A stretch of DNA of 64,000 nucleotides. Source: Pictodentalium vernedei. Taxonomy: Eukaryota; Mollusca; Scaphopoda; Dentaliida; Dentaliidae. This document shows, in pieces, positions 1 through 11,560 of this stretch. Numbering within the stretch: position 1 is the first letter of the stretch; the number at the start of each line of letters is the position of its first letter. The translations under genes and the position numbers were made by a program. Under the pieces are notes generated by a model, which worked only from the letters and a program-made list of their open reading frames with translations, had not been told where the DNA came from and did not search any database. The stretch spans positions 179,380,927 to 179,444,926 of the forward strand of contig CM062295.1 of assembly GCA_031216915.1 (NCBI GenBank), in the 5' to 3' direction.

Positions 1-436
1 TTGTGATTTTAGGTATATTAAATGTATATCCAAACTTTGATATTGATATTTTATTTTTAACCCCTAAAATTCCACTTTTAATGTATAGTGCGGCGTTTTG
101 ATTTGAATCTCAATTTTCACAAGCAGGGACAAAGAGGGTTTAACGTTGGAAAGCCGTCCCTCTAATGTTTATACAAGGGGATGAGTGGTCAGTCAAACTG
201 TTAAAGTCTGTATCAATTAACTGACTAACTATGATTTTCTGTCTTTGATTCAGACAGAAATTATAACGAGCTGCTCAACAGTTGATTAAAAGTCAGTATG
301 TTTGTTTATTTGTTTGTTTGTTTGTTGATTTGTTTGATACTTTTTTTCTTTGATTTAATGAAAGCATAATTTATCATTACATATCAGCGTATATTATATA
401 AATCCCTCACTGATTCTAAATTCAAACTAGTTTACA
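1..436. other. 5-prime flank of the MULE pseudogene
   Basis: No coding sequence seen. A TTTG-rich microsatellite lies near 299-340. I looked for a terminal inverted repeat matching sequence beyond 2010 and did not find one by eye. Confidence 0.5.
395..401 (+). promoter_or_regulatory. TATA-like box upstream of FLYWCH-MULE
   Basis: TATATAA lies 36-42 bp before the ATG at 437. The spacing allows a very short 5-prime UTR. In A+T-rich DNA this could be chance, so it is only a candidate. Confidence 0.25.
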
Positions 437-2009
437 ATGGCAAATGCTCAAGTTGATGTCAGATTTATTCCCAATAGACGTGGAGGTCAAAATTTAGTAT
501 ACGATGGATATAAATTTCGTATAAAACACAAGAAAAATTCTCGAATCCACTGGAGATGCAGCCGACAAAATTGTCCAGCTACAATAAACACAGCAGATGG
601 TCTCATCACAAGTTATCGCAACATACACAACCACCCAGCAGATAGAACAAATATTGCTGTCCAGACATTCTTGCAAAATATGAAGGAACGAGTTAAATGC
701 GAGTCAAAGACCGTCCCAACAATTTACCAAGAAGAAATAGCAGGTAATTATCTAATATTTACAACAGTAATTTAAAATTAATAATAAATAATTAGATGAT
801 AAATAATAATAATGGGTGTATGTGTGAGAGAGAGATAGATAGAGGGGGGGTAGTTAAATGCGGGTCAAAGATAATAGATAATAAAAAATAATAATGGGTG
901 TATATGAGAGAGAAAGAAAGAGAGAAAAATTATTAGGTATATAATCTGATTTTACTACTTATATTTCTGTATCTTTTCAGGGCTGCGTTCAAGCAAATCT
1001 GTGGAAATAATTCAGGCTGTGCCCACATACTACAGTGTACAAGCCAGTCTGTATCGAGCAAGGGCCCAGAATCGTCCACGATTACCACGTCTAGCATCGG
1101 ATATAGAACTGTCAGAAGAATATTCACAAACAACTGCCGGTGAACAATTCTTACTATTCCAGGATGAAACCATGATAATTTTCTCAAGTACGGACAATCT
1201 TTATCATTTATCTGCTGCTGATACATATTTCTATGATGTAACTTTTGACAAATCTCCAGAACTGTTCTACCAACTATATTCAATGCATGCATTTGTGACT
1301 GATAAAATGTGTCCTTTGGTGTATGGACTTCTGCGTGACAAAAAGCAGGCAACATATAGATGCTTCTTTAGTGCAATAAAGGAGAAGGCAGCAGAATTGA
1401 ATATTCCCCTAGTGCCATCAAAAGTAGTGACCGACTTTGAAGTAGCGGCCCAGAATGGCGCTTCAGAAATTTTCGACTGTGAAATTAAAGGATATCTGTT
1501 CCATTTTCGTCAGGCTGTGTGGCACAATGCGCAAAAGTGTGATTTGCAGCAGGCTTTTTCAAATGACGAACAAGTTAATCTTCTTGTTCGGCGGGCATGT
1601 GTTTTGCCTTTTGTGTGCCTGTGTGACACCGAAGACGTTTGGCTGAATGCTTTGGAGGAGTCAGATCAAGAGAATCCTAACATAGCTAAATTTTGTGATT
1701 ATGTTACTGAACAGTAGTTGGAGAGTGGTGGGAGAGCTACGTGGAACCACTTTGAGACAGATGGTGCACGTACTACAAACCATCTTGAGGGTGGCATGGA
1801 AAACTGAAAACTTGGGTACTAGCCATCTCAATATATACAAATTTTTTCGACATGATAAAAAACTCGCATCAGGAGGTAGGCTTGCACCAAAGAGAAAGAA
1901 ATACCGTAGAGTGGAAAATAACATTTCAATGGAAAAAGGTAAACTTTTACAGGGACTAAAAACCCCCATTGAATATGCAGACAGTGTATCGAAAATGGTT
2001 GGACTTTAA
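437..2009 (+). pseudogene. FLYWCH zinc finger / MULE transposase-like gene, broken at the 3-prime end
   Basis: Exon 1 (437-743) encodes an N-terminal FLYWCH-type zinc finger: a YDGYKF strand, HWRC, NCPA and HNHP supply the expected aromatic, two Cys and two His positions. A 237-bp intron (744-980, GT at 744, AG at 979-980, purine-rich microsatellite inside) joins in frame to exon 2 (981-1717). Exon 2 is a MULE/Mutator transposase core with the first Asp in VTFDKS (about 1247), the second in VVTDFE (about 1433) and a downstream FHFRQAVWHNAQ His motif. An in-frame TAG at 1715-1717 stops it, yet family sequence resumes directly afterwards (WNHFE, then RTTNHLEG, which holds the catalytic Glu). 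A one-base shift follows before WHGKLKTW, and another before the tail APKRKKYRR...KTPIEYAD, ending at TAA 2007-2009. So there is one nonsense change and at least two frameshifts. It was probably transposon-borne; a domesticated host copy now lost is possible. Confidence 0.85.
744..980 (+). other. intron of the FLYWCH-MULE pseudogene
   Basis: GTAATT donor and a pyrimidine-rich TATCTTTTCAG acceptor. Removing it joins codon phase exactly (GCA G|GG CTG). It contains GA-rich microsatellite runs (gagagagag, gaaagaaagag) and two near-repeats of a GTTAAATGCGGGTCAAAG-like stretch also found in exon 1, suggesting a small local duplication. Confidence 0.75.
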
Positions 2010-2031
2010 AGGGTTTATTCATGTGTTGTAT

Positions 2032-2037
2032 AATAAA
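2032..2037 (+). promoter_or_regulatory. polyadenylation signal of the MULE pseudogene
   Basis: AATAAA lies 23 bp after the ancestral stop codon at 2007-2009. Its position fits a compact 3-prime end. Confidence 0.4.
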
Positions 2038-2540
2038 TATATTATGTTTATAAATTATTATTATTACTGAGACTAAAATATATGTGTCTTCATCACACTA
2101 ATTATCTCGTTATCAAGTGGGAAACAGACTATTAATTAATCCCTATTGTTCTCCTACTACCTCGTCTGATGTATGAGAACAATAGGAGAAGGCATTCCAA
2201 GGTGATCCCACAAAGAGACCCACAAGTAAATGATTAATCTTAAAATAAACTTGAAAGTATACGCTATATTTCATATATAAAATTTATTCCAAAGATGGTG
2301 GTAATATCTCGATTTTAACCCCTTAGTTTTTAATTTTAATGTCTGATAGAAAATCTCATTTGAAGTCTTATTTCCTACCAGGCACAGAGGCACAAATTAT
2401 ACGGAAACTCTTCCCAGAAATGAGCTAATTAAGTGGATTTGCCTATTGTTATTAGGTGTGAATAACAATTAAAACTCCACCCATACTTCATCTTGGCTTT
2501 AAGAAGAAAATTTTGAAGATTTCGAGCTTGACTTGAAATA
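2038..2540. other. unassigned sequence
   Basis: No ORF or RNA recognised. A short imperfect inverted repeat (CCTATTGTTCTCCTA near 2142 and its complement near 2177) is the only structure noticed. Confidence 0.4.
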
Positions 2541-3066
2541 AATAGCTTATAATTGATCAACACTCCTTATCTTTTACCTGGGCTTAAGACAGGCCACTAT
2601 AATACTTGGCAGATTTAGAGTTTTTCCTACAGTGAATTTTGCTTCTGTTTTTTTTTTTTTTTTTAAATTATCAACTCCCCTCATCCTTTATCTGGGCTTA
2701 GGACCAGCAATGATAAAACTTGGCAGATCTATAGTTTTTTTCTACAGTGAATTTTCTAGTGTTTTGGGTTTTTTTCAATTTAACAACACCAAACATCTTT
2801 TACCCGCTCTTTGGACTAGCAATATAATACCTGGCAGATTTAAAAAAATTTTCCAACAGTGCATTTCGCTATTGTTTTTCTTTTCTTGGCCTCTTTGGGC
2901 TTTTACAGTGCATTTCACTACTGTCTTTTTTCTCAACCTCTTTGGGTCTTTATGGTGCATTTTGCCACTGTCTTTTTCTCATCGTCTTTGGACCTTTACA
3001 GTGCATTTTACTATTGTTTTTCCCAGCCTATTTGGGCCTTTACATCATGCCATACTGGTTCTTAGG
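2541..3066. repeat. two adjoining tandem arrays (about 111 bp, then about 45 bp)
   Basis: Three imperfect units of about 111 bp share CTGGCAGATTTA/CTTGGCAGATCT (near 2607, 2719 and 2829), then a spaced ACAGTGAATTTT/ACAGTGCATTTC. From about 2895 the period falls to about 45 bp: four units start TTTGGGCTTTTACAGTGCA-like and include TACTGTCTTTT. The short unit seems to come from the tail of the long unit. Open frames here are by-products of repetition. Confidence 0.75.
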
Positions 3067-4340
3067 TAGATTCAACTGACTTGGATAACACAGAAAAATG
3101 GAACCGTATAATATACTGAATCCACTGATATGCAGAATTTGTTATTTGACTGGGATTTACCGTATTCAATGTTATCAATATTCATGGTGTGTTACAGTAC
3201 AGTCGCTGTGGACTGATTGTAATCCATGTGTGGGCAGTGATGTCCATGCATGTGTTTACCAGATAATAAAAACAGCATCATCAAAATTTTAATTAATGAA
3301 GCACCGGGTTGTACCCAATGCTTCGTTAATTAAATTTTTGAAGATTATTCCTATTATTAGTGATTGGAATCCAATATTATTCCATCCGTGGAAATATATA
3401 TAGCCCACCCGTGGAAAGTGACCATTCCACGGCAGCTGTACTGTGTATGCCACTTCCAAACTTAGAAGTACTTTTCAAAAACAGTTTTGTTATGATAATC
3501 CACCCTCGATTATATTGGATGGGATGTCTGCATGAATATTTTTCCCCAATTTGTGATATGTCTGTAGCCTACATTTAAGCATTCTGCTTTATTTTGTGTG
3601 GATGGGTTGGGTAATTTTTCAAGCTTTTTTTCGAACAGAGATCTTAATCCTCAAAGTGTAGTCATCATTCCCTTGTCCAATAAGCTTGAAATTCTTTAAA
3701 AAGAATTTTTGAGAACCACCACTGATAATACTTGGAGACAGTGCCAGGGCAGTTCCTCTAAAAAATCACCTCAGCGTTTTTTGTTCCAAGTCGAGATTCA
3801 TACAGAGACAATATTTTTTTTTTTTTTTTTGGGGGGGGGGGGGGGGGGAGGGGCTAGGTGGGGGGAGGGGGCACGGAGGGTTTTTTGTATGTGGGAGAGG
3901 TGCCCATTCAAGTGTTAAACCCCATAGCCTGAAACCTTGTCCAAGACAGTTGAAATTATTTTTAAACTTATTTATTGTTTATCATCAATCACAATGCTTT
4001 GAGATGTGGTATTCACCTTCTTTTAGTGAGAAAGATTCAATTTTGTTCACAGAATGTTTCTTGTTTATGTTCTCATACAAAGAGACTGAATGATATGCAC
4101 AAAATGCTTTCTTGTACAACATTTGAATGTATGAAATCTAGACCCACTGGTGCAAGTGTGTCATGACCAGTTCGAAATTCTCTCTCTGCTTTTGTAATCA
4201 TATATCACAGTGCTGCAGTACAAATGATCAAAAACAAAACTGAGTCTCTGGAGGCTGAACTGATGGGAAAATGGAAAAATAAGATGAGAAGTTAATATTA
4301 TATTTTCAGAATTTTGTACACAGTTTCATTAACTTCGATG
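3067..4340. other. unassigned sequence; possible 3-prime UTR of the minus-strand gene at its right end
   Basis: No coding signal. A hairpin-like GAAGCACCGGGTTGTACCC...ATGCTTCGTTAA lies near 3298-3330. The minus strand shows AATAAA at 3969-3974, about 375 nt beyond the CVIQ stop, which could serve that gene as a poly(A) signal. Confidence 0.35.
3814..3848. repeat. T17-G18 homopolymer pair
   Basis: Seventeen T followed by eighteen G, then G-rich sequence to about 3880. Similar T-G joins occur at 47294 and 48567. Confidence 0.9.
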
Positions 4341-4348
4341 ATCCTTCT

Positions 4349-4438
4349 TCACTGAATAACACATGCCGAACTTCCTTCTTTGTCATCTCCACCACCAGCT
4401 TCAGTTACTTTGGCATTTTTCGGTTTTTGCTGTGTTCC
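4349..4438 (-). CDS. terminal exon of unidentified minus-strand gene, CaaX-like C-terminus
   Basis: Read on the minus strand, a strong acceptor (tgtgttttatttcag) precedes GGAACACAGC, and a 29-residue frame ends at TGA 4349-4351. The peptide is hydrophilic (GTQQKPKNAK, then GGGDDKEGSS) and closes with CVIQ-stop. Cys-aliphatic-aliphatic-X is the signal for protein prenylation, and X=Gln generally favours farnesylation, so the product may be membrane-anchored from its C-terminus. Phase 0 at the start matches the other proposed exons at 15103, 21333, 50981 and 63544. The protein family is not recognised. A chance ORF behind a chance acceptor remains possible, because other frames stop quickly and the exon is short. 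Confidence 0.5.
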   Translation of the reverse strand, partial: GTQQKPKNAKVTEAGGGDDKEGSSACVIQ

Positions 4439-4506
4439 CTGAAATAAAACACACAAGTCCATGAATTAGAAATTCAACAAGTTTCCTGTTCTTGTGAGTT
4501 TAACTC

Positions 4507-4630
4507 TTAACCCACAGAGTATTTTCAAAATATTTTTCTTCAAATCTAGTCATGGCTGCTGTAAAGCAGCCATGACTAGATTTGAGGAAAAAATTTAACT
4601 AAATCTAACTAAAGAAATCATTGCTCAAAA
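4507..4630. repeat. palindromic element family B, copy 1
   Basis: TTAACCCACAGAGTATTTTC leads into a perfect hairpin at 4540-4585 with 21-bp arms (TCATGGCTGCT core) and a GTAA loop. Sister hairpins sit at 9405, 12080, 51423 and 54991, all on the same TTAACnCnT...GAGTA framework. Confidence 0.75.
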
Positions 4631-4639
4631 AGTCCATTC

Positions 4640-6330
4640 AATTTACAGGAGAGAAATTTGGTTAAATTGCCCAAATTATACTTATTTCAGTACAAGCAAT
4701 GGCTGCAAATGTTCTATGAATGTCTATGGAAGTTTGACAGGTTGAGGAGGGGGGGGTGGGGGGTGGGAGATGTTCAGGCCTGGTTATCTTTTCCCCCACC
4801 CATGTCAAAATATATTGAAAATATGGAAGAATTTTTTTCTATTCAATGCTAAACCATCAAATAACTGTTAGTTAATTAGAAATAGACAATCTTAAAACCA
4901 TTCCAGCAAATGTGTTCATGTTTTCTGACAAATTCCGGTTAAGGAGATGGCCAGGTCTAGATACCTTCCCCCCACCCCCACCCCCCTCCACTTTCCACTC
5001 AAAAACATAGCAACCGTTTAGAAAAAATCAACAGGTTTTATTTATACATCTACCCAACCATAACAAGTCCAAACAATGGCTGCTAGTGTCTTATGATTGT
5101 TGATGGGAGTTTGACAAATTTGTGCATGTGTTGGGGCATGTGTTGGGGTGGGGAAATGTCCAGGCCCCACACCCATATCAAAATATATAGAAAATATGGA
5201 AGAATTTGTTTTTCATTCAATACTGAGCCATTAAATAACAACCAGCCAATTGGAAATTGACAGTCAAAGAAACATTCCAGCAACTTTTGGGACTTTTTTG
5301 ACAAACTGAGGTGGGTGGGGGAAGATGTCCAGGTCTGGTTTTCTTACCCCACTTACGTCAAAATATGTAGAAAACATGGAAGAAAGTTTTATTTTCATTC
5401 AATGCTAAACCCACCAAATAATGACCAGTTCACTAGAAAAAATTTTTTTTTTCCATATTTTCTATATACTTTAACATGGGTGGGGAGAGACGATAACCTG
5501 TTTGGTCATCCCCCCCCCACCCCCCACCCCCCCCATGTCAAACTCCCACAGGCAATCGTAAGATATGTGTAACCATTGTTTGAACCCGTCATAGTTTAGT
5601 AATGGTGTGAATTTATTTATTTATTTATTGGTGTTTATTGGTCACATATTTCTGCACAATGGCCAATCCTGACCGCAACATGGAAACAATGTCAAATTTA
5701 GTCAGTCGTTTATACCCATTTTAGAGGACTTCCATCTCAAGCATTGGAGACTGGGTCCTATTTTACCAGTAAAACAGATTTTATAAACAGTAAACAAGCA
5801 CTGCTTTAACCAAGCCTTGATATTAACCCCTCCCCTCCCTCCAACCAACCTTGTCCAACTCCCATAGACATTCATAAGACAGTTCAGCCACTGTTTGAAC
5901 TTGTTATGGTTGAGTAAATGTGTAAATAAAACCTATTAATTTTTTCCAAATGGTTGTTATGCCGTTTGGATGGGTGGGGGGAGATATCCAGACCAAGACA
6001 TATCCTCCACCTCAACTTGTCCAAAAAAGTCCCCCAAATTGCTGGAATGGTTCTAATTTTGTCTATTTCTAAGTAACTGGTCATTATTTGATGGTTTAGC
6101 ATTGAATAAATACCTTTTTTCCTTCCATATAATCATAATAATGGGTGGGTGAAAGGGTAAATAAAAGCTATTTATTTTTTTCCAAATCAAAGTTGCTAAT
6201 TTTCTCAATGTTTATTTTTTGATAAGAATTCAGTAAATAAATATTCAAACCTTTATCTTTTATATATATATATATTTTTGGTTGGTTGGTTGGTTGGGTG
6301 GGAGAAGATATCCAGGGTGTGTGAGGGACT
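4640..6330. repeat. cluster of about 300-bp imperfect repeats, part inverted, with G-rich/C-rich tracts
   Basis: A recurring unit reads: CAATGGCTGC, TCTATGGGAGTTTGACA, a G-rich tract with GATGTCCAGG, CAAAATATATTGAAAATATGG, then ATTCAATGCTAAACCATCAAA and ATTCCAGCAA. It appears forward near 4680, 5070 and 5290, and as its complement from about 5440 and 5850. The run is therefore partly head-to-head. A related G-rich piece lies at 6285-6330. A SINE interrupts it at 5611-5810. Nothing in it is convincingly coding. Confidence 0.65.
5611..5810 (-). mobile_element. SINE-H copy (minus orientation)
   Basis: The (TTTA)n start, GTGTTTATTGGTCACATATT, CAATGGCCAATC and GACTGGGTCCTATTTTACCA match the other SINE-H copies. 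The head end (GGGGTTCCC) is missing. Confidence 0.75.
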
Positions 6331-6609
6331 AGGGGAGATATTGTGACACACTGGGTAAGACTAAAATAATAGTAATATCCCAGCAGGTGAAACATTAGTA
6401 AATATTTGAGTAACAAAAAGCAGCACACCATCTCTGAATTTTAATCAAAGTGTGACCTGATGGAGTACTCAGTTACTTTCACTTGGATGAAAGGAAGGAA
6501 GATGGCTCAGATTACAAATGCTCTTCATTCTGATCAATTTGAAATATAGTTTGTTTTAATGTGATTAAATTTAAACTTTCCAGTGTGACAAATCTGTTGT
6601 ACAGGTCTT

Positions 6610-7065
6610 CAACAGTGTTCACAGCTCCATGTTCCCTGTCAGAATTTTATGTACTCTTTGCTCGTGGCTTAGGGTACATACAATTCTGGTAGGGTACTTA
6701 TGGCTGTTAAACAGGTTTTCAACATGGGTACCCAATCCCATAAACCCTGTCAGATTTTTTTGTACTCTTTGCCCATCGCTCAGGGTACATAAAATTCTGG
6801 TTGGGTCCTTGTGGCTGTTATACAGGTCTTTAGCAGGGGTACCAGGACCCATATACCCTATCAGAAGTTTATGTACTATTTGCCTGTGGCTCAGGGTACA
6901 GAAAATTCTGGCAGGGTACTTATGGCTGTTACACAGGTCTTCAATGGGGTACCCAGTCCCATGTACCCTGTCAGAATTTTTTGTACCCTTTTGCCTGTAG
7001 CTCAGGGTACATACAAACCTAATAGGGTACAAATGGCTGTGTACCCTGCCCAAGACCTGCATAAC
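6610..7065. repeat. about 110-bp tandem array, 4 copies
   Basis: CAGGGTACATA-type motifs recur near 6670, 6780, 6892 and 7002. Each unit also has TGGCTGTTAnACAGGTCTT and a GTACCC...CCATAnACCCTGTCAG block. Long open frames on both strands here are repeat artefacts, since the unit lacks stops. Confidence 0.85.
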
Positions 7066-7405
7066 TGATAAAACACAAGTTATCAACTTTTATTATGTGC
7101 TAGCCTGTGAATTATCGCAAATTATCTAATAAAAGATACTTCTTGACATCTATCAACTTCATGGATAATGAGGAATATCCCTGAGTAGCTGCCTAAATGG
7201 CGTCATGCTTCGGTGCATGATGTCGCCTTGAACGTCATCTGTCTTGAATAGGCCCCTGCGAAAATTCAATTCAAAATTCAATATTCAATTCAATTCAAAA
7301 TCGGAAATTCGAAAATACTTCGGCCATAACCGTGAATATTTACAGATTGTAATTGATCTCATTATTTTATATTGAGTATTGTTCTGGGTTGAAACCCAAC
7401 TGACT

Positions 7406-7490
7406 TGTAGCGGTAACAGTGTTTGTAGCAATGTAGCTACAACTGTATAACAGTTTTAGCTGCATCGCTACAAACACTGTTACCACTACA
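7406..7490. repeat. foldback palindrome, about 34-bp arms
   Basis: TGTAGCGGTAACAGTGTTTG pairs with CAAACACTGTTACCACTACA. The inner arms (TAGCAATGTAGCTA) are imperfect around a short AT-rich loop. Confidence 0.8.
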
Positions 7491-8062
7491 GATATCTGTT
7501 CATTTCAACTTATTGTGCATTATGACCAGCGACCATTTATAAAAGTTTCAAGTTTCAAACTTTGAAAAGTCATTCAGCTGTTCAACTTCAATAAATGATT
7601 TGTTCCACAACATGATCACATTATTTTATATTGATTATTGTTCTGTTCGATCACAGTTACTGGATACATCATCAAAACCAATGGTTTTCTAAAAGTGAAT
7701 AGTTCTCCTCAGATCATAATTAAGATATATGTTTTGGAGTTGAAAATTGAAAAAAAAAAAAAAAAAAAAATTATTTTTGAATATAAATCTTTGTGTGAGT
7801 AGGCCTGGATGGATATGGCTGTTACATTAGGTAAAGGGTTATATAAGTTAACATGTATGGTATATGGAGATTTAGTACCTGGAAGTTGTTTTTTAAACAC
7901 CAAGCCACAGGCAAGGTGTTTAAATGAGACATCCAGTATTAAATCTTGGTTCTGTTATAACTATGAAGATGAACTTGTTTACAACAGAAAATACACAAAA
8001 CTCCACATAAAAATGGACATAAGAGGATAGTAAAAAGAGAAGATATATGCAAATTTATTACC
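7491..8062. other. unassigned sequence with poly(A) tract
   Basis: Twenty A at about 7751-7770 may be a degraded retroposon tail. A 73-codon open frame at 7809-8030 has no recognisable domain and I do not call it a gene. Confidence 0.4.
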
Positions 8063-8745
8063 CTTAAACTTTAAACCCTTTTATTTAACGGAACTGCCAC
8101 TGTGACATAAATGTTTCTGTATTTAACTGGTGATATACAAGCCAGAACTTTCTTCCCCCACACCATTTATATAGACTAGTTCCTTTCCCATTGAGTCATT
8201 AGTTACGCTTCAAAAAGTTTCTAAATTTTGTTATACAATATCAATCGTCTGTGGCGTAAAAAGTTTCTCCCAGCTGTTTTGCAAATCTGCCCAAATTTGT
8301 ACTTGTATTTTTAATATCAATATTAGCAATCAAATGGTTAGGCGTGAATGGACACCAGCCGAAGAGAAATAGCGATACGAATTTCAACAAACACGCCAAA
8401 TAGAAAAGATAATGACTGTAATTTAGACTGGTTCCCTGAAGGTTGTTTTGATTTTTTATTGATCCATTTGCACAATACCGCTTCAATCAAAAATAACGGA
8501 CTCTTCACCTTTCGGTTTAAACATTGGAATCAAAATTTGCTTATTTAAATGAATTTTAATGCATGGGGATGTGTAATAAACACAGAATGTGATGTGTGTT
8601 TGAATTGGTGGGCGTTTTACTTAACTTATTGGAATAATGTAGTCACATTTTGCTCAAGCCCATTGCTCTCACACAATATGACTCCACCATTCCATCTTGT
8701 CATGTAAAACATTCACTGATTCAAACACACATTGAGTTCTATCTA
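8063..8745. repeat. dispersed element with terminal long hairpin, copy 1
   Basis: About 680 bp match 60880-61750 throughout: TTTAAACCCTTnTATTTAACG at the left, GAGTCATTAGTTACGCTTCA, GGTTAGGCGTGAATGGACAC, TTTAGACTGGTTCCC. The right end is a hairpin (about 8602-8735) whose arms carry GTGTTTGAATTGGTG and CACTGATTCAAACACAC. Arms have drifted more here than in the second copy. Confidence 0.85.
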
Positions 8746-9369
8746 TTGATGTATCCTTAATGCATATTATATTCTTATAAAAACAGCAATAAAGTAATTC
8801 ACAAGCATTATCGGGCCTGGAAATAAAAAAGCTTACATGTGTGCATTGTGTAAAGCTGCTAGCAGGTTACACTATATAAGACTGCAGTAAACTATAAGAA
8901 AAGTGTTGTGATGCTTTTCTGCCTTCTCTGTTTTACTATCCCAGCCATGCTGTTCATTTCTTTGCAAAATTTTTACCCAAATAAACAGATACAAATGTTG
9001 CGCAATCTTGTCAAAGTGCAATCATACGTTAGTAGTTGCTATTTATTTTGGCAGAAATTCTGCCCAACCTTTGAGCCAAGTTAGTTACCTGAAGTAACTG
9101 CCGCATAATCAAAACAATTGTTGCAGGTTATTTCCAGACCTGATTATGCCCACCAAACTGACATTTCACAGATGTCACTGAGGTGACCAAAGTACAGCAG
9201 CATACATGTACAAGGGGAAAATTTATTTTAAAGAAATATATTGTTAGTTGTAACAACTGAAAACAAAGAATTACATAGAGAAACTAAGTGATCACATACA
9301 TTTTGTGCAAAAACAGTATACTGTGTCTTCTTCATACTTTACACAGAAATAATTTTTCAGAATTAGCTC
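8746..9369. other. unassigned sequence
   Basis: No gene, repeat unit or palindrome recognised apart from scattered A/T runs. Confidence 0.4.
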
Positions 9370-9635
9370 TCATCCTGCTGAGTATATTCTCAAATATCTC
9401 ATAAAATCAAGTCATGGCTGCTGTAAAGCAGCCATGACCTGATTTGATAGAAACATTCTGCAGTCTTGTAGTAAAAAAGACTATTTCTTTTTATTGGGTT
9501 ATACCAGTAATTGGTAATTGTAAACAAGAGCCTGGATTATATCTCTTTTAAGTGACTGTATTTTTGTACAAAGCATGATAATATGCTTACAACAGGTAAA
9601 GAGTTCAATATAAAGGAAATTTAACCCTTTGAGGT
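9370..9635. repeat. palindromic element family B, copy 2
   Basis: CATCCTGCTGAGTATATTCT precedes the hairpin at 9405-9447 (ATCAAGTCATGGCTGCTG / CAGCCATGACCTGATTTGAT). TTAACCC occurs at about 9629. Confidence 0.65.
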
Positions 9636-10116
9636 CTCAAAATATTTTTTACATTAATTAGTATCATAGATATATGTACACAGCAGATGAAGTAACTGCA
9701 TGTTTCTACATCATTGTTGGCTGCAGTCACAGATGCCAGGATAAATACAGCCTACTGGTTGAGTTCTCAAAGAAGAATACTCTCGGGGGCAACTTTATGA
9801 AAGCAATATTAAAGTGGTAGTTTGTAGCTGCATGGGGACTTACCAGTCAACAAGTCTTGTTGACCATGTTTGCTAAAGGATACTCATAACTCTTTAAATA
9901 GTTTTAGTGCTAGGCCAGAGTCTATTCAGCCCAGAAAATCACATCCTCTTTCCAGAATATCAGATTGTGAGCTGATGATAGCCTGCCAAAGGCATAGATG
10001 TGGTGCTCTTCATAATTATAATTTCATCAAACATTTAACAGAAAAGTTCCAAGATATTTCAATTCACATAATACTTCATTCACACCATTCATGGTCAGAA
10101 AAAAGAAAGATTTTTA
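9636..10116. other. unassigned sequence
   Basis: An imperfect GTCAACAAGTCTTGTTGAC palindrome sits near 9847. No coding or RNA feature seen. Confidence 0.4.
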
Positions 10117-10523
10117 AGGCCCCACAAAGTAGATCTTTTGTTTCTCAGGCCATTTATTGTAAAATTGCATGTGAGCGGGCGCCTTTTAATTTAATTTTTT
10201 ATTTTTGTAATTATTTCTTCGCCATCAGAAGTTCATGTTCTTGGTTTGTTTTATGTTTGAGACCTCATAATCTACAAAATAGCATGGGTGGTGGTGTATT
10301 CCGTAGCTTGAGTACAAGAAGGCTTTGCAATGCTAATTCATTTCAAAGCCTTGTTGCACTCAAGGGGCAAATTTATCAATTTTATTAACTTCAATAAAAT
10401 ATCAGACATGCACCATTTAATTTTTATTTTTAAAAATTTGCATTGGTTATAAAAAGAGAGCATTCGGCAGCCAAAAGGACCATGCAGGAGGCCCTGAGAA
10501 ACAGATTTTTAACTTTTTTTAGG
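10117..10523. mobile_element. MITE family D, copy 1
   Basis: Ends are inverted copies: AGGCCCCACAAAG...TTGTTTCTCAGGCC at left, GGCCCTGAGAAACAG...TTTTAGGCCT at right. The centre has a hairpin (about 10300-10365) with GAAGGCTTTGCAATG and CAAAGCCTTGTTGCAC. Two other copies lie at 41094 and 57642. The long open frame here is incidental. Confidence 0.85.
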
Positions 10524-10633
10524 CCTAAAGGTCAGAATCAAGAAAATTATGCTGTTTGAACATCCATTATTTTACATCCCATTTCAGAAGGAATACAATA
10601 CCTTTTAGTACCTTCTGCTTTGCATGGCTATTT

Positions 10634-10961
10634 ATTTATTGGTGTTTAAGGTCACATACTTATACACAATGGCTAATTGTAACCATGAGAGTTTTACGGG
10701 TGGAGGAAGCTGGAGTACCTGGACAGAACCACCGAGCATCGATGAGCAACTGTCACCTCCTCAACATTCTAACTCTGTTCAAGCTCCACTCAAGCAGGGT
10801 TACAGCGGTTGAAGACATGTGCTCCATCGACATGCAGTATGCATTAGAATACGGCATCATCGTGCCCCCATGTAAGCAACCAGGATAAAGTGCCTTGCCC
10901 AAGGACACAACACGGGTCATCCCAGATGGGGATCAAACTCTGAACCTCTAGCATAGAAGTC
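10634..10961 (-). mobile_element. tRNA-derived SINE (family T), 5-prime truncated
   Basis: Bounded by a perfect 16-bp target duplication, CTTTGCATGGCTATTT, at 10618-10633 and 10962-10977. On the minus strand a B-box-like GAGTTTGATCC (about 10930-10940) marks the tRNA-like head, but the A box is absent. The 3-prime tail, complement of TTGGTGTTTAAGGTCACATA, is shared with SINE-H. The middle contains AAGGCACTTTATCCTGGTTG-like sequence seen again at 60420. Confidence 0.85.
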
Positions 10962-11150
10962 CTTTGCATGGCTATTTTTGTTGAAAATTTTGTGGTCTCA
11001 TCTATCACCAGGAAAGGTTACCTACACCACTGTATGTTGTTGTAACTCTCTGTTGAGTAAAGTTCAGAGAGGCCATTTCAACAGTGTTTTGTACAAAAGC
11101 ATTTCTTCAGCAAATGATATATAAAGATATCTCCCTTTTTTTAATTCACT

Positions 11151-11441
11151 GAGTGTTGAATTATTTTTCAAAGGTGACTTGCAGTGCGAGTATTTTTCTT
11201 TACAAAATACCATGCCACCAGAGAGAGGCACCTTAGTTTAGTTCATAAATAACTGTTTTGTTCCAATATATTGGATAGTGCCTATTGGCACTCTCCAGTA
11301 GATTGTAACAACACAATTTTACACAAATATTTTTTTTGTGCTGCTGAACAAACAAGCCAACAAACTGCTCAAACCACAAAAGTGGCTTTCAGCACTTTTC
11401 AATAGAGTCATGATAGTGGATTTCAGCACTCAACCAGTTAA
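11151..11441 (-). mobile_element. palindromic element family C, copy 1 (reversed)
   Basis: TTAA at both ends. The right end reads GCACTCAACCAGTTAA, the complement of the TTAACTGGTTGAGTGC start seen at 13761. An internal pair of short arms (TATTGGATAGTGCC / GGCACTCTCCAGTA) repeats in every family C copy. Confidence 0.75.
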
Positions 11442-11560
11442 CAGACCACAGCACTAAAACAATTGTTCATTTATTCTTTGGTGGTGAGACTGCTTTCAGC
11501 AACTATTGCTATACATATATCAGGATCGCAATACAAGGGTAAAGTCAAATTTAGCCACTC

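Noticed and set aside
2632..3069. 145-codon Phe-rich, membrane-like frame
   Set aside because: Product of T-rich tandem units; hydrophobicity is a base-composition effect.
6619..7086. 155-codon minus and 123-codon plus open frames
   Set aside because: Both arise from a stop-free 110-bp tandem unit, and the peptides repeat with the DNA.
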